From Prochlorococcus marinus CUG1417 (GTDB taxonomy: Bacteria > Cyanobacteriota > Cyanobacteriia > PCC-6307 > Cyanobiaceae), in the NCBI RefSeq assembly GCF_017695975.1, contig NZ_JAAORN010000001.1, positions 434,001-498,000 of the forward strand: DNA of 64,000 bases, given 5' to 3'. The notes beneath the pieces are model-generated. The model was not told the DNA's origin. It was given only the letters and a program-made list of their open reading frames with translations, and made no database searches. Of this stretch, positions 28,137 through 37,129 are shown piece after piece; the first letter of the stretch is position 1; each line of letters opens with the position of its first letter. The translations under genes were made by a program, and so were the position numbers.

Positions 28137-29369
28137 ATGGAAGATGTTTTAATTGAATGTTCTCCAGGCATCTCTGGAGATATGTTGTTAGGGGCTTTTT
28201 ATGATTTAGGTGTACCTAAAAAAGTCATTGAAAAACCACTAAATGAGCTTGGATTGAGGGATCTATATCATTTAGACTTTAAAGAATCAAAAAGTTGTTC
28301 TATACGAGGTGTCAAGGTAAAGGTTGAGAATATTGATTGCAATCCTGTCAAAAGAACTTGGGGCAGTATTAAAGAACTTATTTCAAATGGGAACTTAGAA
28401 GATAAATTAAAGGAAATAATTTATAAAGTATTTGAATCCTTAGCAATTGCAGAAGGGAAGGTTCATGGCATCAAATCTGAGGATGTTCATTTTCATGAAA
28501 TTGGAGCTATAGATTCATTGGTGGATATTATCGGAGTATGTGCTGCCTTGAATTACTTAAAACCAAATAAGGTTTATTGTAATGAACCTACGTTGGGGAA
28601 AGGTTTTGTTCAAACTGAACATGGAAAATTATCTGTACCACCTCCTGCTGTAATAGAGCTAATAAGACAAAAAAACATTAAGGTTTTATCCAGTCGTGAC
28701 TCAATAGAGGGCGAACTCTCAACTCCAACTGGCATTGCTCTACTTGCTAATTTAGTCAACTATCTAGAACCTCCCACAAAATATTCGATTAACTCTTATG
28801 GAGTAGGAATTGGGAACCTGAAATTCACATTCCCTAATTTGGTAAGAGTTTATAAAATTACTTCATTTGAGGATTCTTTTATTAACGATAATGAACAAAT
28901 TAGTCCAAAGTGTGAAGAGATATCTATTCAAGAAGCATGGATTGATGACCAAACACCTGAAGATATATCGAATTTTGTAGAGAAACTCAAAGTTGAGGGA
29001 GCTTACGACGTTTCCTATCAAGCTATTAATATGAAGAAAAATAGAATTGGATTTTCTATTCAAGCAATCTTGCCCATAGAGAAAAAAGAATTTTTTAGGC
29101 GATTATGGTTTGATTATTCCAATACTATTGGTGTTCGTGAAAGGACCCAATCTAGGTGGATATTACTTAGACGCAGAGGAGAATGCCCCACGACTTTTGG
29201 AAATATAAAATTTAAACAGACTTTGAAACCAGATGGATCAATAACTATGAAGCCTGAAAATGACGAAGTTTTAAGATTGGCACTAGAGCATAAAATATCA
29301 ACCGAAGAAATAAGAAAAATAATAAAGGATTCCAGTAAAAAATTTAAAGCATTTGAAAACTGGAAATGA
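28137..29369 (+). CDS. larC: LarC-type nickel-insertion protein (DUF111)
   Basis: LarC inserts nickel into pyridinium-3,5-bisthiocarboxylate mononucleotide to make the NPN cofactor of lactate racemase-type enzymes. The 410-residue protein shows LIECSPGISGDMLLGAFYDLGVP at the start, VHFHEIGAIDSLVDIIGVC near residue 122 and LSTPTGIALLANL, all typical. It is one uninterrupted frame, unlike the Lactobacillus gene, which is read through a frameshift. No larA, larB or larE is in the window. Its stop overlaps the next gene start by four bases. Confidence 0.9.
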   Translation: MEDVLIECSPGISGDMLLGAFYDLGVPKKVIEKPLNELGLRDLYHLDFKESKSCSIRGVKVKVENIDCNPVKRTWGSIKELISNGNLEDKLKEIIYKVFESLAIAEGKVHGIKSEDVHFHEIGAIDSLVDIIGVCAALNYLKPNKVYCNEPTLGKGFVQTEHGKLSVPPPAVIELIRQKNIKVLSSRDSIEGELSTPTGIALLANLVNYLEPPTKYSINSYGVGIGNLKFTFPNLVRVYKITSFEDSFINDNEQISPKCEEISIQEAWIDDQTPEDISNFVEKLKVEGAYDVSYQAINMKKNRIGFSIQAILPIEKKEFFRRLWFDYSNTIGVRERTQSRWILLRRRGECPTTFGNIKFKQTLKPDGSITMKPENDEVLRLALEHKISTEEIRKIIKDSSKKFKAFENWK

Positions 29370-30322
29370 GATTCAATTTAAGAAATCAATCATATTGGAA
29401 ATTTCTAAAAAAATTTAAATTTGGAGTTTTAAAGAGTACTTTCTTTATTTCAAGCTTGTTATATTTTTGCGTCTATTTTTTTTATAATATTGATCAAATT
29501 TCTTTTGATATTAATTTAGAAACAAATGGAATTAATTTATTTTTATCATTTTTATTTTGTGTTTTAAGTATTTATCTGAATGCTTATGCATGGAAATATA
29601 TAGTTAAATGGTTTGGGAAAGAATTTAAAAGTAATAATCTAGTCTCTTTTTATGTCTTAACCAATATTCTTAAATACGTTCCAGGAGGTATTTGGCATTT
29701 TGTTGAAAGATTTAATTTTATAAAAAAAATTAGTAATCCAAAGATTGCTTTGTATTCCACACTTATAGAACCTTATTTTATGTTGAGTGGATCTTTTCTC
29801 TTGGCATCTCTGGGATTAATTTTTTCACCACTTTATTTTTTTTTGATTTTTCCTTTAGTATTCTTAAATAGGAAATTAATTTATTTTATATTAAAAAGAT
29901 TAGGGTCTCTTAAGGGGAAAGTATTTGATGTTCTGAGACTTCAAAATTTAAATGACCAATTTGAAGAGAGAATAAATATAATTTCTTTTTTCCCTACTAG
30001 AGCTTTATTCTTTGAAATTGGTTTTGTTTTATCTAAATTTATTGGGTTTTATTTTTGCTTAAATACTTTTTATCCAAGTAATACTTTGGATATCATATTT
30101 TTATTAGTAATTTTTTCTTTATCATGGTCTTTAGGATTGGTAGTTCCAACAGCTCCAGGAGGACTTGGTGTTTTTGAAGCCTGCCTCCTTTTTCTTGTTG
30201 GCATAAATATCCCACAGAATGCAATTCTTGTTAGCTTAATTTATTTTAGAGTTATATCTACATCGGCAGATTTGTTGTTAAGCTGCCCTTTTTTAATTAG
30301 AAAACTTTTTAAAAGAATTTAG
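29366..30322 (+). CDS. MprF-like integral membrane protein (LPG-synthase TM family)
   Basis: The 318-residue protein is almost all hydrophobic helices (about eight), with NILKYVPGGIWHFVERFNF near residue 102 and LVVPTAPGGLGVFEACLLFL near residue 260, the two glycine-rich signatures of the lysylphosphatidylglycerol synthase TM/UPF0104 family. The cytosolic aminoacyl transferase domain of true MprF is absent, so flippase-type or unknown lipid activity is more likely. Translationally coupled to larC by a 4-base overlap; its end overlaps the convergent permease gene by four bases. Confidence 0.85.
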   Translation: MRFNLRNQSYWKFLKKFKFGVLKSTFFISSLLYFCVYFFYNIDQISFDINLETNGINLFLSFLFCVLSIYLNAYAWKYIVKWFGKEFKSNNLVSFYVLTNILKYVPGGIWHFVERFNFIKKISNPKIALYSTLIEPYFMLSGSFLLASLGLIFSPLYFFLIFPLVFLNRKLIYFILKRLGSLKGKVFDVLRLQNLNDQFEERINIISFFPTRALFFEIGFVLSKFIGFYFCLNTFYPSNTLDIIFLLVIFSLSWSLGLVVPTAPGGLGVFEACLLFLVGINIPQNAILVSLIYFRVISTSADLLLSCPFLIRKLFKRI

Positions 30323-31857
30323 TTTTTTTTCTCTAAACTTGGTATCAACGTAATTGATGCAATAAGACCTAGAGTCATGATAAAAATAGCTGGTAATATT
30401 GCTTCTACCATTCTTTCATCTCCAGCATATTGATATATTCGTACAGATAATGTATCGAAATCGAATGGTCTTAAAATAAATGTAATGGGCAATTCTTTTA
30501 TCGTATCTACAAAAACTAAAAGTGATCCTACAAAGATTGGACCTTGGAGCAAAGGCAGATGAATTTTTTTGATGATTCCAAGCCAATTCTCTCCTAACCC
30601 AAGTGCAGCTTCATCTAGACTAGGTGAAATCCGCTCAAGACTTGAATCAATAGAACCCTTAGAAATGGTAAGGAATCTGACAAGATAACCCCAAATTAGT
30701 AAGCAAATAGCAATGAAGTTTAATTTTGAAGAAGAAACGCTTATTAAAGATAAAGCTAAGACTGTCCCAGGTATTGCATAACCTATCCCCGCAAGGTTTG
30801 TTATTATTTCAAGCAATAAGTTTTTATTTGGACGTCTAGCCAAGGAAATTATCGACGAAAATAGCATTGTTATTAATGCTGTAAAAAGTCCTAGACTAAT
30901 AGTCCTAAATGATAGGTTTAATAATTCTAAAGATAACCCTTTGTGAATTTGATCGATATTTAGCAGAACCCAAAAAAAAGGAATTCCAAAAGAGAAAATT
31001 GGAGGGAATAAGGATATGGTTATTGCTAGAAAAGCTCTAGTTTTTTTTAATTTCCATCCTTGAGAATCTTTTGATGCGGGATTCTCACTCCACCTCTTTG
31101 ATTTTCTTCTCGAGAACTTTTCAAAAATAATTAAAGTGAAAATTATTGACAAGGCCACTAAAGATAATCCTATAGCATTTTTTGGATTACCTTCAATTAT
31201 CCAATTTTCCGCTATGCCTGTAGAAATACTTGGAATATTTAATAATGCAAACGTACCTAACTCATTCATTACTTCCATACACATTAAACTTATTCCCGTT
31301 ATTAGTGCTGGCATTGCCATTGGGAAAGCTATTTTGAAGAAGCTCCTCCAAGGGCCAACTCCTAATCCTCTACTTGCATTTATTTGATTAACACCAAATT
31401 TATTAAAACTTTCATTTGCAAGAATGAATACATATGGATATGTAGAAATCGATAGTATTAACACCCCCCACCATAAACCAGTTATTTGATACCCAAAAAT
31501 ACTTCCTAAATCCTGCAAAATAGCTGTTATTAGATATGCTGGGGCAGCTAGTGGAACTAGCTGAAAAATACGAAGAATTTTTCTGTACTTAAAATCGCAA
31601 TTTGAAAGTAACCATCCGTTCAAGGTTCCCAAGCCTCCTCCAAATAAACTTGTCAGCGCTAATACTTTTAAAGTACCAATTACCTCTTCTCCTCCAGCAA
31701 TACCTAATGAAAAATCTCCACTTAAAACATATTGAATTCCCTCAAGAAGAAAATTGCATATTGGAATGATTACTACTATTGAAAGAATAAACGAGATTGC
31801 ATAAAGAAGTTTTAATTCGTTTACTGCTTTTTTAAATCCCTTAATAAGTATTTTCAA
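30319..31857 (-). CDS. futB: iron(III)-type ABC transporter permease
   Basis: The 512-residue protein is a fused double permease with about 12 helices and two ABC-interaction (EAA) loops: INASRGLGVGPWRSFFKIAFPMAMPA near residue 160 and LDEAALGLGENWLGIIKKIHLP near residue 415. Size and layout match SfuB/FutB permeases for ferric iron. No binding protein or ATPase gene is adjacent, so those subunits must be elsewhere. It sits 28 bases below the COG0523 gene on the same strand. The metal is inferred from family only. Confidence 0.85.
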   Translation of the reverse strand: MKILIKGFKKAVNELKLLYAISFILSIVVIIPICNFLLEGIQYVLSGDFSLGIAGGEEVIGTLKVLALTSLFGGGLGTLNGWLLSNCDFKYRKILRIFQLVPLAAPAYLITAILQDLGSIFGYQITGLWWGVLILSISTYPYVFILANESFNKFGVNQINASRGLGVGPWRSFFKIAFPMAMPALITGISLMCMEVMNELGTFALLNIPSISTGIAENWIIEGNPKNAIGLSLVALSIIFTLIIFEKFSRRKSKRWSENPASKDSQGWKLKKTRAFLAITISLFPPIFSFGIPFFWVLLNIDQIHKGLSLELLNLSFRTISLGLFTALITMLFSSIISLARRPNKNLLLEIITNLAGIGYAIPGTVLALSLISVSSSKLNFIAICLLIWGYLVRFLTISKGSIDSSLERISPSLDEAALGLGENWLGIIKKIHLPLLQGPIFVGSLLVFVDTIKELPITFILRPFDFDTLSVRIYQYAGDERMVEAILPAIFIMTLGLIASITLIPSLEKKN

Positions 31858-31885
31858 AGATTAATTAAACCCTAATATGTATACT

Positions 31886-32986
31886 CTAATCTGTACTAAA
31901 TCTACATGATGAGAGTTGCTTCTTAATAGTTTGATGATCTAAGTCTTTCCCAATTAATACTATCTTGTTAGATTTTTCTTTTGTCCATTCTTCATCATCT
32001 AGAGAAAATCGTTTTCCAGATAGGTGAAAAATGTGTTTTCGTTCACTTTCCATAAACCATAATATTCCTTTCGCCCTAAATACATTTTGTGAGATTTGAT
32101 TATCTAAGAAATATTGAAACTTCCTTAAGGAAAATGGTTCAAATGTCTCATAAGAAACTGATGTAAAGCCCTCTATATTATTGATCAAATCGTGCGAATG
32201 AGAAGAGTGATCGTGTGAATGAGAAGAGTGATTATGCGAATGAGAAGAGTGATCGTGTGAATGAGAAGAGTGATTATGCGAATGAGAAGAGTGATCGTGT
32301 GAATGAGAAGAGTGATCGTGTGAATGAGAAGAGTGATCGTGTGAATTGCCTTCTTTATCGTTATCGAATTTAAAGCTATCTGTTTCAAATAGTCCTACAC
32401 TCATGATTGTTTGTAACCCAACTTCACTATTGGTTGATCTCAAAATCCTTGGTTCTTTTTTTATTTTATTAATAAATTTTTCGACTTTTTTTAATTGTTT
32501 TTCGTTGACTAAATCACATTTATTAAGAAGCAGGATATCTCCGTATAAAATCTGGGAATAGGCGACACTTGTATTATTAATTTCAAAATCAAAATTTTCT
32601 CCATCAATGACAGTGATGATTGAATCTAATCTTACTTTTTCCCGAAGATCTCCAGCGGCAAAAGTCATGGCTACTGGTAATGGATCAGCTAAGCCAGTAG
32701 TCTCGACTATCAAATAGTCTATTTTTTCAGATCTTTCTAAAACTTTGGATACTGTATTTAATAACTCACCATTAATAGAGCAACATATACAACCATTATT
32801 TAATTCGATCATATCTTCTGAGCCTTCTATTATTAAGTCATTATCTATTCCTATCTCTCCAAATTCATTAACCAAAACAGCTGTTTTAAGACCAACTTGA
32901 TTTTTTAAAATATGATTTAAAAGCGTAGTTTTGCCAGAACCTAAAAATCCACTGATAATCGTAACAGGTAATAACTTTTTAGACAT
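31886..32986 (-). CDS. COG0523 (CobW/Zng1-like) GTPase metallochaperone with His-rich repeat
   Basis: The 366-residue protein has the GTPase loop GFLGSGKTTLLNHIL (residues 13-27), the metal motif CICCSI near residue 67, NEFGEIGID and LLNKCD, plus the CobW C-terminal domain. COG0523 proteins deliver metal (zinc, cobalt or others) to target proteins. Between the two domains, residues about 214-265, lies a run of seven HDHSSHS-type repeats, a likely metal buffer. Genes for a carbinolamine dehydratase and a YjbQ protein precede it on the same strand. The metal cannot be read from the sequence. Confidence 0.9.
   Translation of the reverse strand: MSKKLLPVTIISGFLGSGKTTLLNHILKNQVGLKTAVLVNEFGEIGIDNDLIIEGSEDMIELNNGCICCSINGELLNTVSKVLERSEKIDYLIVETTGLADPLPVAMTFAAGDLREKVRLDSIITVIDGENFDFEINNTSVAYSQILYGDILLLNKCDLVNEKQLKKVEKFINKIKKEPRILRSTNSEVGLQTIMSVGLFETDSFKFDNDKEGNSHDHSSHSHDHSSHSHDHSSHSHNHSSHSHDHSSHSHNHSSHSHDHSSHSHDLINNIEGFTSVSYETFEPFSLRKFQYFLDNQISQNVFRAKGILWFMESERKHIFHLSGKRFSLDDEEWTKEKSNKIVLIGKDLDHQTIKKQLSSCRFSTD
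32191..32345 (-). repeat. 7 x 21-bp in-frame tandem repeat (His-rich)
   Basis: A 21-base unit with core GAATGAGAAGAGTGAT occurs seven times head to tail. Each copy encodes a seven-residue HDHSSHS or HNHSSHS unit. Copies differ only at a few positions (CGTGTG versus TATGCG variants), and the variants alternate in the middle, hinting at a 42-base duplication. A copy change keeps the reading frame. Confidence 0.95.
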
Positions 32987-33021
32987 TTTGACGAATTTTT
33001 TAAATGAATGAATTTGTAATT

Positions 33022-33312
33022 TTATTGATCGAAAATTTTATTTATTTCTGAAGCTAATGTTTGATCGAGATTTGTTATGCCCCCCAAATCATGTGTACTT
33101 AATCTAATTATTACTCTTGAATAAACGTTTTCCCAGTTAGGATGATGGTTGTATTTTTCGCAGATTAAAGCAACTTTAGTCATAAATGAGAAGGCTTCAA
33201 TAAAATTAAAAAATTTAAATTCTCTTTGTATTTGATCATCGTTAATTTCCCAGCCTGGTATTTTGACAATTAATTCCTTCAATTCTTCATCTTGCAAAAG
33301 GTAAGGTTTCAT
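33022..33312 (-). CDS. phhB: pterin-4a-carbinolamine dehydratase family protein
   Basis: The 96-residue protein carries the family core: KIPGWEIND near residue 18, FNFIEAFSFMTKVALICEKYNHHPNW with the His-His-Pro active site, and TTHDLGGIT-like STHDLGGITNLDQTLA. In organisms without phenylalanine hydroxylase such proteins are linked to pterin or molybdopterin work. It is 35 bases upstream of the COG0523 gene, a pairing I recall from other genomes. ATG start at 33312. Confidence 0.93.
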   Translation of the reverse strand: MKPYLLQDEELKELIVKIPGWEINDDQIQREFKFFNFIEAFSFMTKVALICEKYNHHPNWENVYSRVIIRLSTHDLGGITNLDQTLASEINKIFDQ

Positions 33313-33325
33313 AAAGTGATTAATA

Positions 33326-33811
33326 TTAGTTCTTATTAGTTACATTATAAATATTCTGTCTTTTCTCACCAATTATATGTACATTTAAAACCCTTTCTTT
33401 TTGATCAAATCTATGTTCCCATAAATAAACTGCTTGCCATGTGCCAAGCATAATATTGCTGTCCAGAAAACTTAAGGATAAACAAGTGTTGGTTAAAGAT
33501 GTTTTAATATGAGCTGGCATATCGTCAGCACCTTCCTGATAATGTTTATAAGAAATTTCTTCTCTATTTTTTGATAAAGTTAAGTAGGAATTATATGGGA
33601 CTATAGATTGTATATATTTTTTTAAGTCTTTTAGTACGTTTGGATCAGCATTCTCATTAATAGTTAAGCTGCAACTGGTGTGAAGTGAAGTTAAATTTAA
33701 AATTCCTGAATCAAAATTATTTTTTTCAATAAATAAATTCAAATCATTTGTTATGTCAATAAAACCCTCACCATTAGTTATAAATTCTAATTTTGAAAAT
33801 ATTTGTTCCAT
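33326..33811 (-). CDS. YjbQ family protein (UPF0047)
   Basis: From ATG 33811 (33826 is an alternative) the 161-residue protein shows the family marks LNLTSLHTSCSLTINENADPNV, YQEGADDMPAHIKTSL and LGTWQAVYLWEHR. The conserved His and Asp/Glu residues form a small metal site; thiamin phosphate synthase activity was reported for some members, while the true role is open. It heads a minus-strand group with the dehydratase (13 bases on), COG0523 and the ABC permease. Confidence 0.9.
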   Translation of the reverse strand: MEQIFSKLEFITNGEGFIDITNDLNLFIEKNNFDSGILNLTSLHTSCSLTINENADPNVLKDLKKYIQSIVPYNSYLTLSKNREEISYKHYQEGADDMPAHIKTSLTNTCLSLSFLDSNIMLGTWQAVYLWEHRFDQKERVLNVHIIGEKRQNIYNVTNKN

Positions 33812-33919
33812 ATAAATAAAACTCAATTAATTGATATTCTATTATGGATTAAAAATGTATGTTTTATGCAAACATCAGAATTTTTATCTTAAAATAAATT
33901 TAATCTATATAAAAAATTT

Positions 33920-35425
33920 TTGGCCGAAATTCAATGGAATAAGCTGGGTGCTTATCTTAAAGAAACTCAAATATTAGGCTCAATCCAAAATACGCTTTAT
34001 TGGGATCAGAATACTGGAATGCCCAAGAAAGGAGCCTCTTGGAGGTCTGAACAACTTACATATATTGCCAAAATCTTGCACAGGAGAAATTCTTCTGAAG
34101 AATTTTATAATTTAATACAATCTGCTAAAAATGAATTATTAGATACTGAACAAAATTCTAATAATCAACTCTTCATTAAAGATAAAGAAAGAAACATTAA
34201 TCTTTTAATTAAGGAATTTAATAGAGCGAAGAATTTAGATCCTAAGTTGGTTGAGTCTTTAGCAAAGGCAAAATCTAAAGGATATGAAAGTTGGCAAGAA
34301 GCTAAGAAAAAATCAGATTTTAAAGTTTTTCTCCCATTTTTTGAAGAACTTGTCAAATTACGGATTGAAGAGGCGAAACAAATATCAGATCAATATTTAC
34401 CATGGGAGACTCTAGCCCAACCCTTTGAGCCTGAAATAACTTTAAAGTGGTTGAATAAAATGTTTCAGCCTTTGAAAGATACTCTCCCAGAATTGATTAA
34501 AGGAATAAGCAAGTCAAAGAAATATCATTGGGATTTAAGTCCAGCATCTCAACAGATTTTATGTTCAAAATTACTTGATGAGTTTGGGAGAGATAAAGAT
34601 CTAGTTGTGGTTGGCAAATCTCCCCATCCTTTTTCGATAACATTAGGGCCGAATGATTATAGGATTACGACAAGAATCGTTGAAGGCGAACCATTATCAA
34701 GTTTTTTAGCAACTGCACATGAGTGGGGGCATTCAATTTATGAGCAAGGTCTGCCATCACAAAGTCATCAATGGTTTGCTTGGCCTTTAGGTCAAGCAAC
34801 TTCAATGGGTATACATGAAAGTCAATCATTATTTTGGGAAAATAGAATAGTTAAATCAAAATCTTTTTCGAAAAGATTTTTTAAAAAATTTGTTTCAGCT
34901 GGATGTACATTAAATAATTATTTTGAACTATGGAAATCTATTAATCATTTAGAAGCAGGATTAAATAGGGTTGAGGCAGATGAATTGACTTATGGTTTAC
35001 ACATTCTAGTTAGAACGGAACTTGAAATAGATTTAATTGAGGGAGGGTTACCCGCTGAAGATATTCCAGAGGCATGGAATAAAAGATATGGTGAACTTTT
35101 AGGAATAAAACCATCTAATGATTCAGAAGGTTGCCTTCAAGATGTACATTGGAGTGAAGGTGCGTTTGGATATTTCCCTTCATATTTGTTAGGTCATCTT
35201 ATAAGTGCTCAAATATCTTCTCAAATGGAAAGAGACATTGGTTCGACAGATGATTTAATCCAAAATGGTGAATATCAAAAAATCATATTTTGGTTAAGAA
35301 ACAATGTTCATAAATATGGCAGATCAGTTAATTCTATGGAGTTAGTAAGAGCTGTAACTAATGAAGAACTAACGCCAAACTATTTTATTAATCATTTAAA
35401 GTCAAAAATAAATGATTTTTGCTGA
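33920..35425 (+). CDS. carboxypeptidase Taq (peptidase M32)
   Basis: M32 enzymes are zinc or cobalt carboxypeptidases that remove C-terminal residues with broad specificity. The 501-residue protein has HEWGHSIYEQG near residue 270 (HExxH) and the third ligand Glu in HESQSLFWENRI near residue 300. It also has QNTGMPKKGASWRSEQLTYIA near the start and EGGLPAEDIPEAWNKRYGELLGI, both typical. The first codon is TTG at 33920. No signal peptide, so cytosolic. Confidence 0.93.
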   Translation: MAEIQWNKLGAYLKETQILGSIQNTLYWDQNTGMPKKGASWRSEQLTYIAKILHRRNSSEEFYNLIQSAKNELLDTEQNSNNQLFIKDKERNINLLIKEFNRAKNLDPKLVESLAKAKSKGYESWQEAKKKSDFKVFLPFFEELVKLRIEEAKQISDQYLPWETLAQPFEPEITLKWLNKMFQPLKDTLPELIKGISKSKKYHWDLSPASQQILCSKLLDEFGRDKDLVVVGKSPHPFSITLGPNDYRITTRIVEGEPLSSFLATAHEWGHSIYEQGLPSQSHQWFAWPLGQATSMGIHESQSLFWENRIVKSKSFSKRFFKKFVSAGCTLNNYFELWKSINHLEAGLNRVEADELTYGLHILVRTELEIDLIEGGLPAEDIPEAWNKRYGELLGIKPSNDSEGCLQDVHWSEGAFGYFPSYLLGHLISAQISSQMERDIGSTDDLIQNGEYQKIIFWLRNNVHKYGRSVNSMELVRAVTNEELTPNYFINHLKSKINDFC

Positions 35426-35488
35426 AACATTACTTTTAAAGAATTTGGTTGAGTGTGAGGATGTAAGATAAATAAAAATTATTTCTTG

Positions 35489-36076
35489 ATGGCAAACCTT
35501 AATCAACCCCCAAGCAGGGTTACACCAAATTTATTGCACATACTAAACGCTTTCACTGATAGCTCAAATACAATAATAAACACTATTGTTGAGTTGAACT
35601 CTAATACCATTAATAAATATGAATTAATTACAGAAACGGGCCATCTTAAACTGGATAGGGTAGGTTATTCTTCACTCGCTTATCCTTTTGCTTATGGATG
35701 TATACCAAGGACATGGGATGAAGATGGAGATCCACTCGATGTCGAAATTGTTAGTGTAGCTGAGCCACTGATACCAGGATCTATTGTGGAGGCAAGGATT
35801 ATTGGGGTGATGAAATTTGATGACGGTGGGGAGGTCGATGATAAGGTAATAGCTGTTCTCGCAGACGATAAAAGAATGGACCATATCACAAGTTATGAAG
35901 ACCTTGGAGAGCACTGGTTGAAAGAAACAAAGTATTATTGGGAGCACTACAAAGATCTAAAAAAACCAGGAACATGTACTGTAAATGGTTTTTTTGGAAT
36001 AGAAGAAGCTGTTAAAGTGATTAAAGATTGTGAAGAAAGATACAAAAAAGAAATTGATCCTAAATTAGTTAATTAA
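35489..36076 (+). CDS. ppa: inorganic pyrophosphatase, family I, complete active site
   Basis: The 195-residue protein keeps the whole family I active site, aligned by eye to E. coli Ppa: E35, K43, E45, R57, Y69, D79, D81, D84 (DGDPLD), D111, K119, Y154 and K155. It should hydrolyse PPi and pull biosynthetic reactions forward. I chose ATG 35489 over TTG 35486. It is distinct from the second pyrophosphatase at 50820, which has lost several of these residues. It abuts the convergent hemC at a 22-bp palindrome. Confidence 0.93.
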   Translation: MANLNQPPSRVTPNLLHILNAFTDSSNTIINTIVELNSNTINKYELITETGHLKLDRVGYSSLAYPFAYGCIPRTWDEDGDPLDVEIVSVAEPLIPGSIVEARIIGVMKFDDGGEVDDKVIAVLADDKRMDHITSYEDLGEHWLKETKYYWEHYKDLKKPGTCTVNGFFGIEEAVKVIKDCEERYKKEIDPKLVN

Positions 36077-36083
36077 CTAATTT
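36062..36083. terminator. 22-bp perfect palindrome over the ppa and hemC stop codons
   Basis: AAATTAGTTAA (36062-36072) is followed directly by its reverse complement TTAACTAATTT (36073-36083). The palindrome contains the ppa stop (36074-36076) and the hemC stop (36077-36079 on the other strand), and a T-rich run continues to the right. It is a plausible shared terminator, mainly for ppa. The stem has only two G-C pairs. Confidence 0.6.
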
Positions 36084-37033
36084 TTGTTTTCTCTAAATTC
36101 TTCAAATATTTCACTAAGTATTTTGTCGGCACCTTGGAGCTTTAGTTTTTTTGCTAGTTCTGCCCCTACCAATTCAGGGTTATTAATATTACCAATAACT
36201 TGATCTTTTATAAGCCTTTCTCCATCAAGAGAGGCCACCATACCTGTAAGGTAAAGTTGTTCATTATCAATATTACTATTAACACCTATTGGGACTTGGC
36301 ATCCACCTTCAAGTTCTCTTAAAAAAGCCCTTTCTGCCAGACATCTTTGACTAGTGGGTTTATCTTCTAGGACATTTATAATTTCTAAAACTTTTTTATC
36401 ATCAGATTTACATTCAATACCTAAAGCTCCTTGGCCAACTGCATGAAGGGAAATTTCACTTGGTATAATCTGGTGAATTCTTGATTCAAAGCCTAATCTC
36501 TTTAAACCAGCGGCCGCAAGAATTATACAATCAAATTCTCCGGCATCTAATTTTTCAATTCTTGTAATAACATTTCCCCTGATATCTTTGAAAACAAGAT
36601 GAGGGTACTTATATCTTAATTGTGCAAGTCTTCTTAGAGAACTTGTTCCTACAATAGAACCTTCAGGTAAGGTTTCTAATTTATAACAGTCATTTTTTTT
36701 GCTTACTACTAAAGCATCCGCTGGATCTTCCCTTTTTGTGATGCATCCTAATTTAAGGCCATTAGGTAAATTGGTTGGTAAATCTTTAAGAGAATGTACT
36801 GCTATATCAGCATGGCCTACTAGCATTTGTGCTTCAAGTTCTTTTGTAAATAAGCCTTTGTCGCCTATTTTTGCTAAGGCTACATCAAGGATTTTGTCAC
36901 CCTGAGTTGCCATAGCTTCTATAGATACCTCTAAATTGGGAATATTCCTTTCTAGTTGATCTTTAACCCATAAAGTTTGAACCATGGCTAGTTTACTTCT
37001 TCTGCTAGCTATTTTCAGTTTAAAGTTGGTCAT
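36077..37033 (-). CDS. hemC: porphobilinogen deaminase (hydroxymethylbilane synthase)
   Basis: HemC joins four porphobilinogens into the linear tetrapyrrole. The 318-residue protein starts [19 protein letters not shown], shows [36 protein letters not shown] near residue 83, the [10 protein letters not shown] segment, and the dipyrromethane cofactor Cys in [14 protein letters not shown] near residue 245. Length and motifs match. Start ATG at 37033, 96 bases from the end of the sigma factor gene on the same strand. Confidence 0.97.
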   Translation of the reverse strand: MTNFKLKIASRRSKLAMVQTLWVKDQLERNIPNLEVSIEAMATQGDKILDVALAKIGDKGLFTKELEAQMLVGHADIAVHSLKDLPTNLPNGLKLGCITKREDPADALVVSKKNDCYKLETLPEGSIVGTSSLRRLAQLRYKYPHLVFKDIRGNVITRIEKLDAGEFDCIILAAAGLKRLGFESRIHQIIPSEISLHAVGQGALGIECKSDDKKVLEIINVLEDKPTSQRCLAERAFLRELEGGCQVPIGVNSNIDNEQLYLTGMVASLDGERLIKDQVIGNINNPELVGAELAKKLKLQGADKILSEIFEEFRENKN

Positions 37034-37129
37034 TAAATATTATATTGAGTTTAGATTAAAATTAAGTCGAAATTATTTTAAGCTATTCTTTTGCAACTTT
37101 TCCAAGCTGAAAATTATATTTAACCTTTT

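Noticed and set aside
32191-32345. 21-bp repeats as a possible CRISPR array
   Set aside because: The units are contiguous with no spacers, in frame, and encode a regular His-rich peptide within a full-length gene.
32185-32388. Opposite-register frame over the His-rich repeat encoding an Ile/Thr/Leu repeat
   Set aside because: It is a shadow of the tandem repeat within the COG0523 gene; low-complexity composition only.
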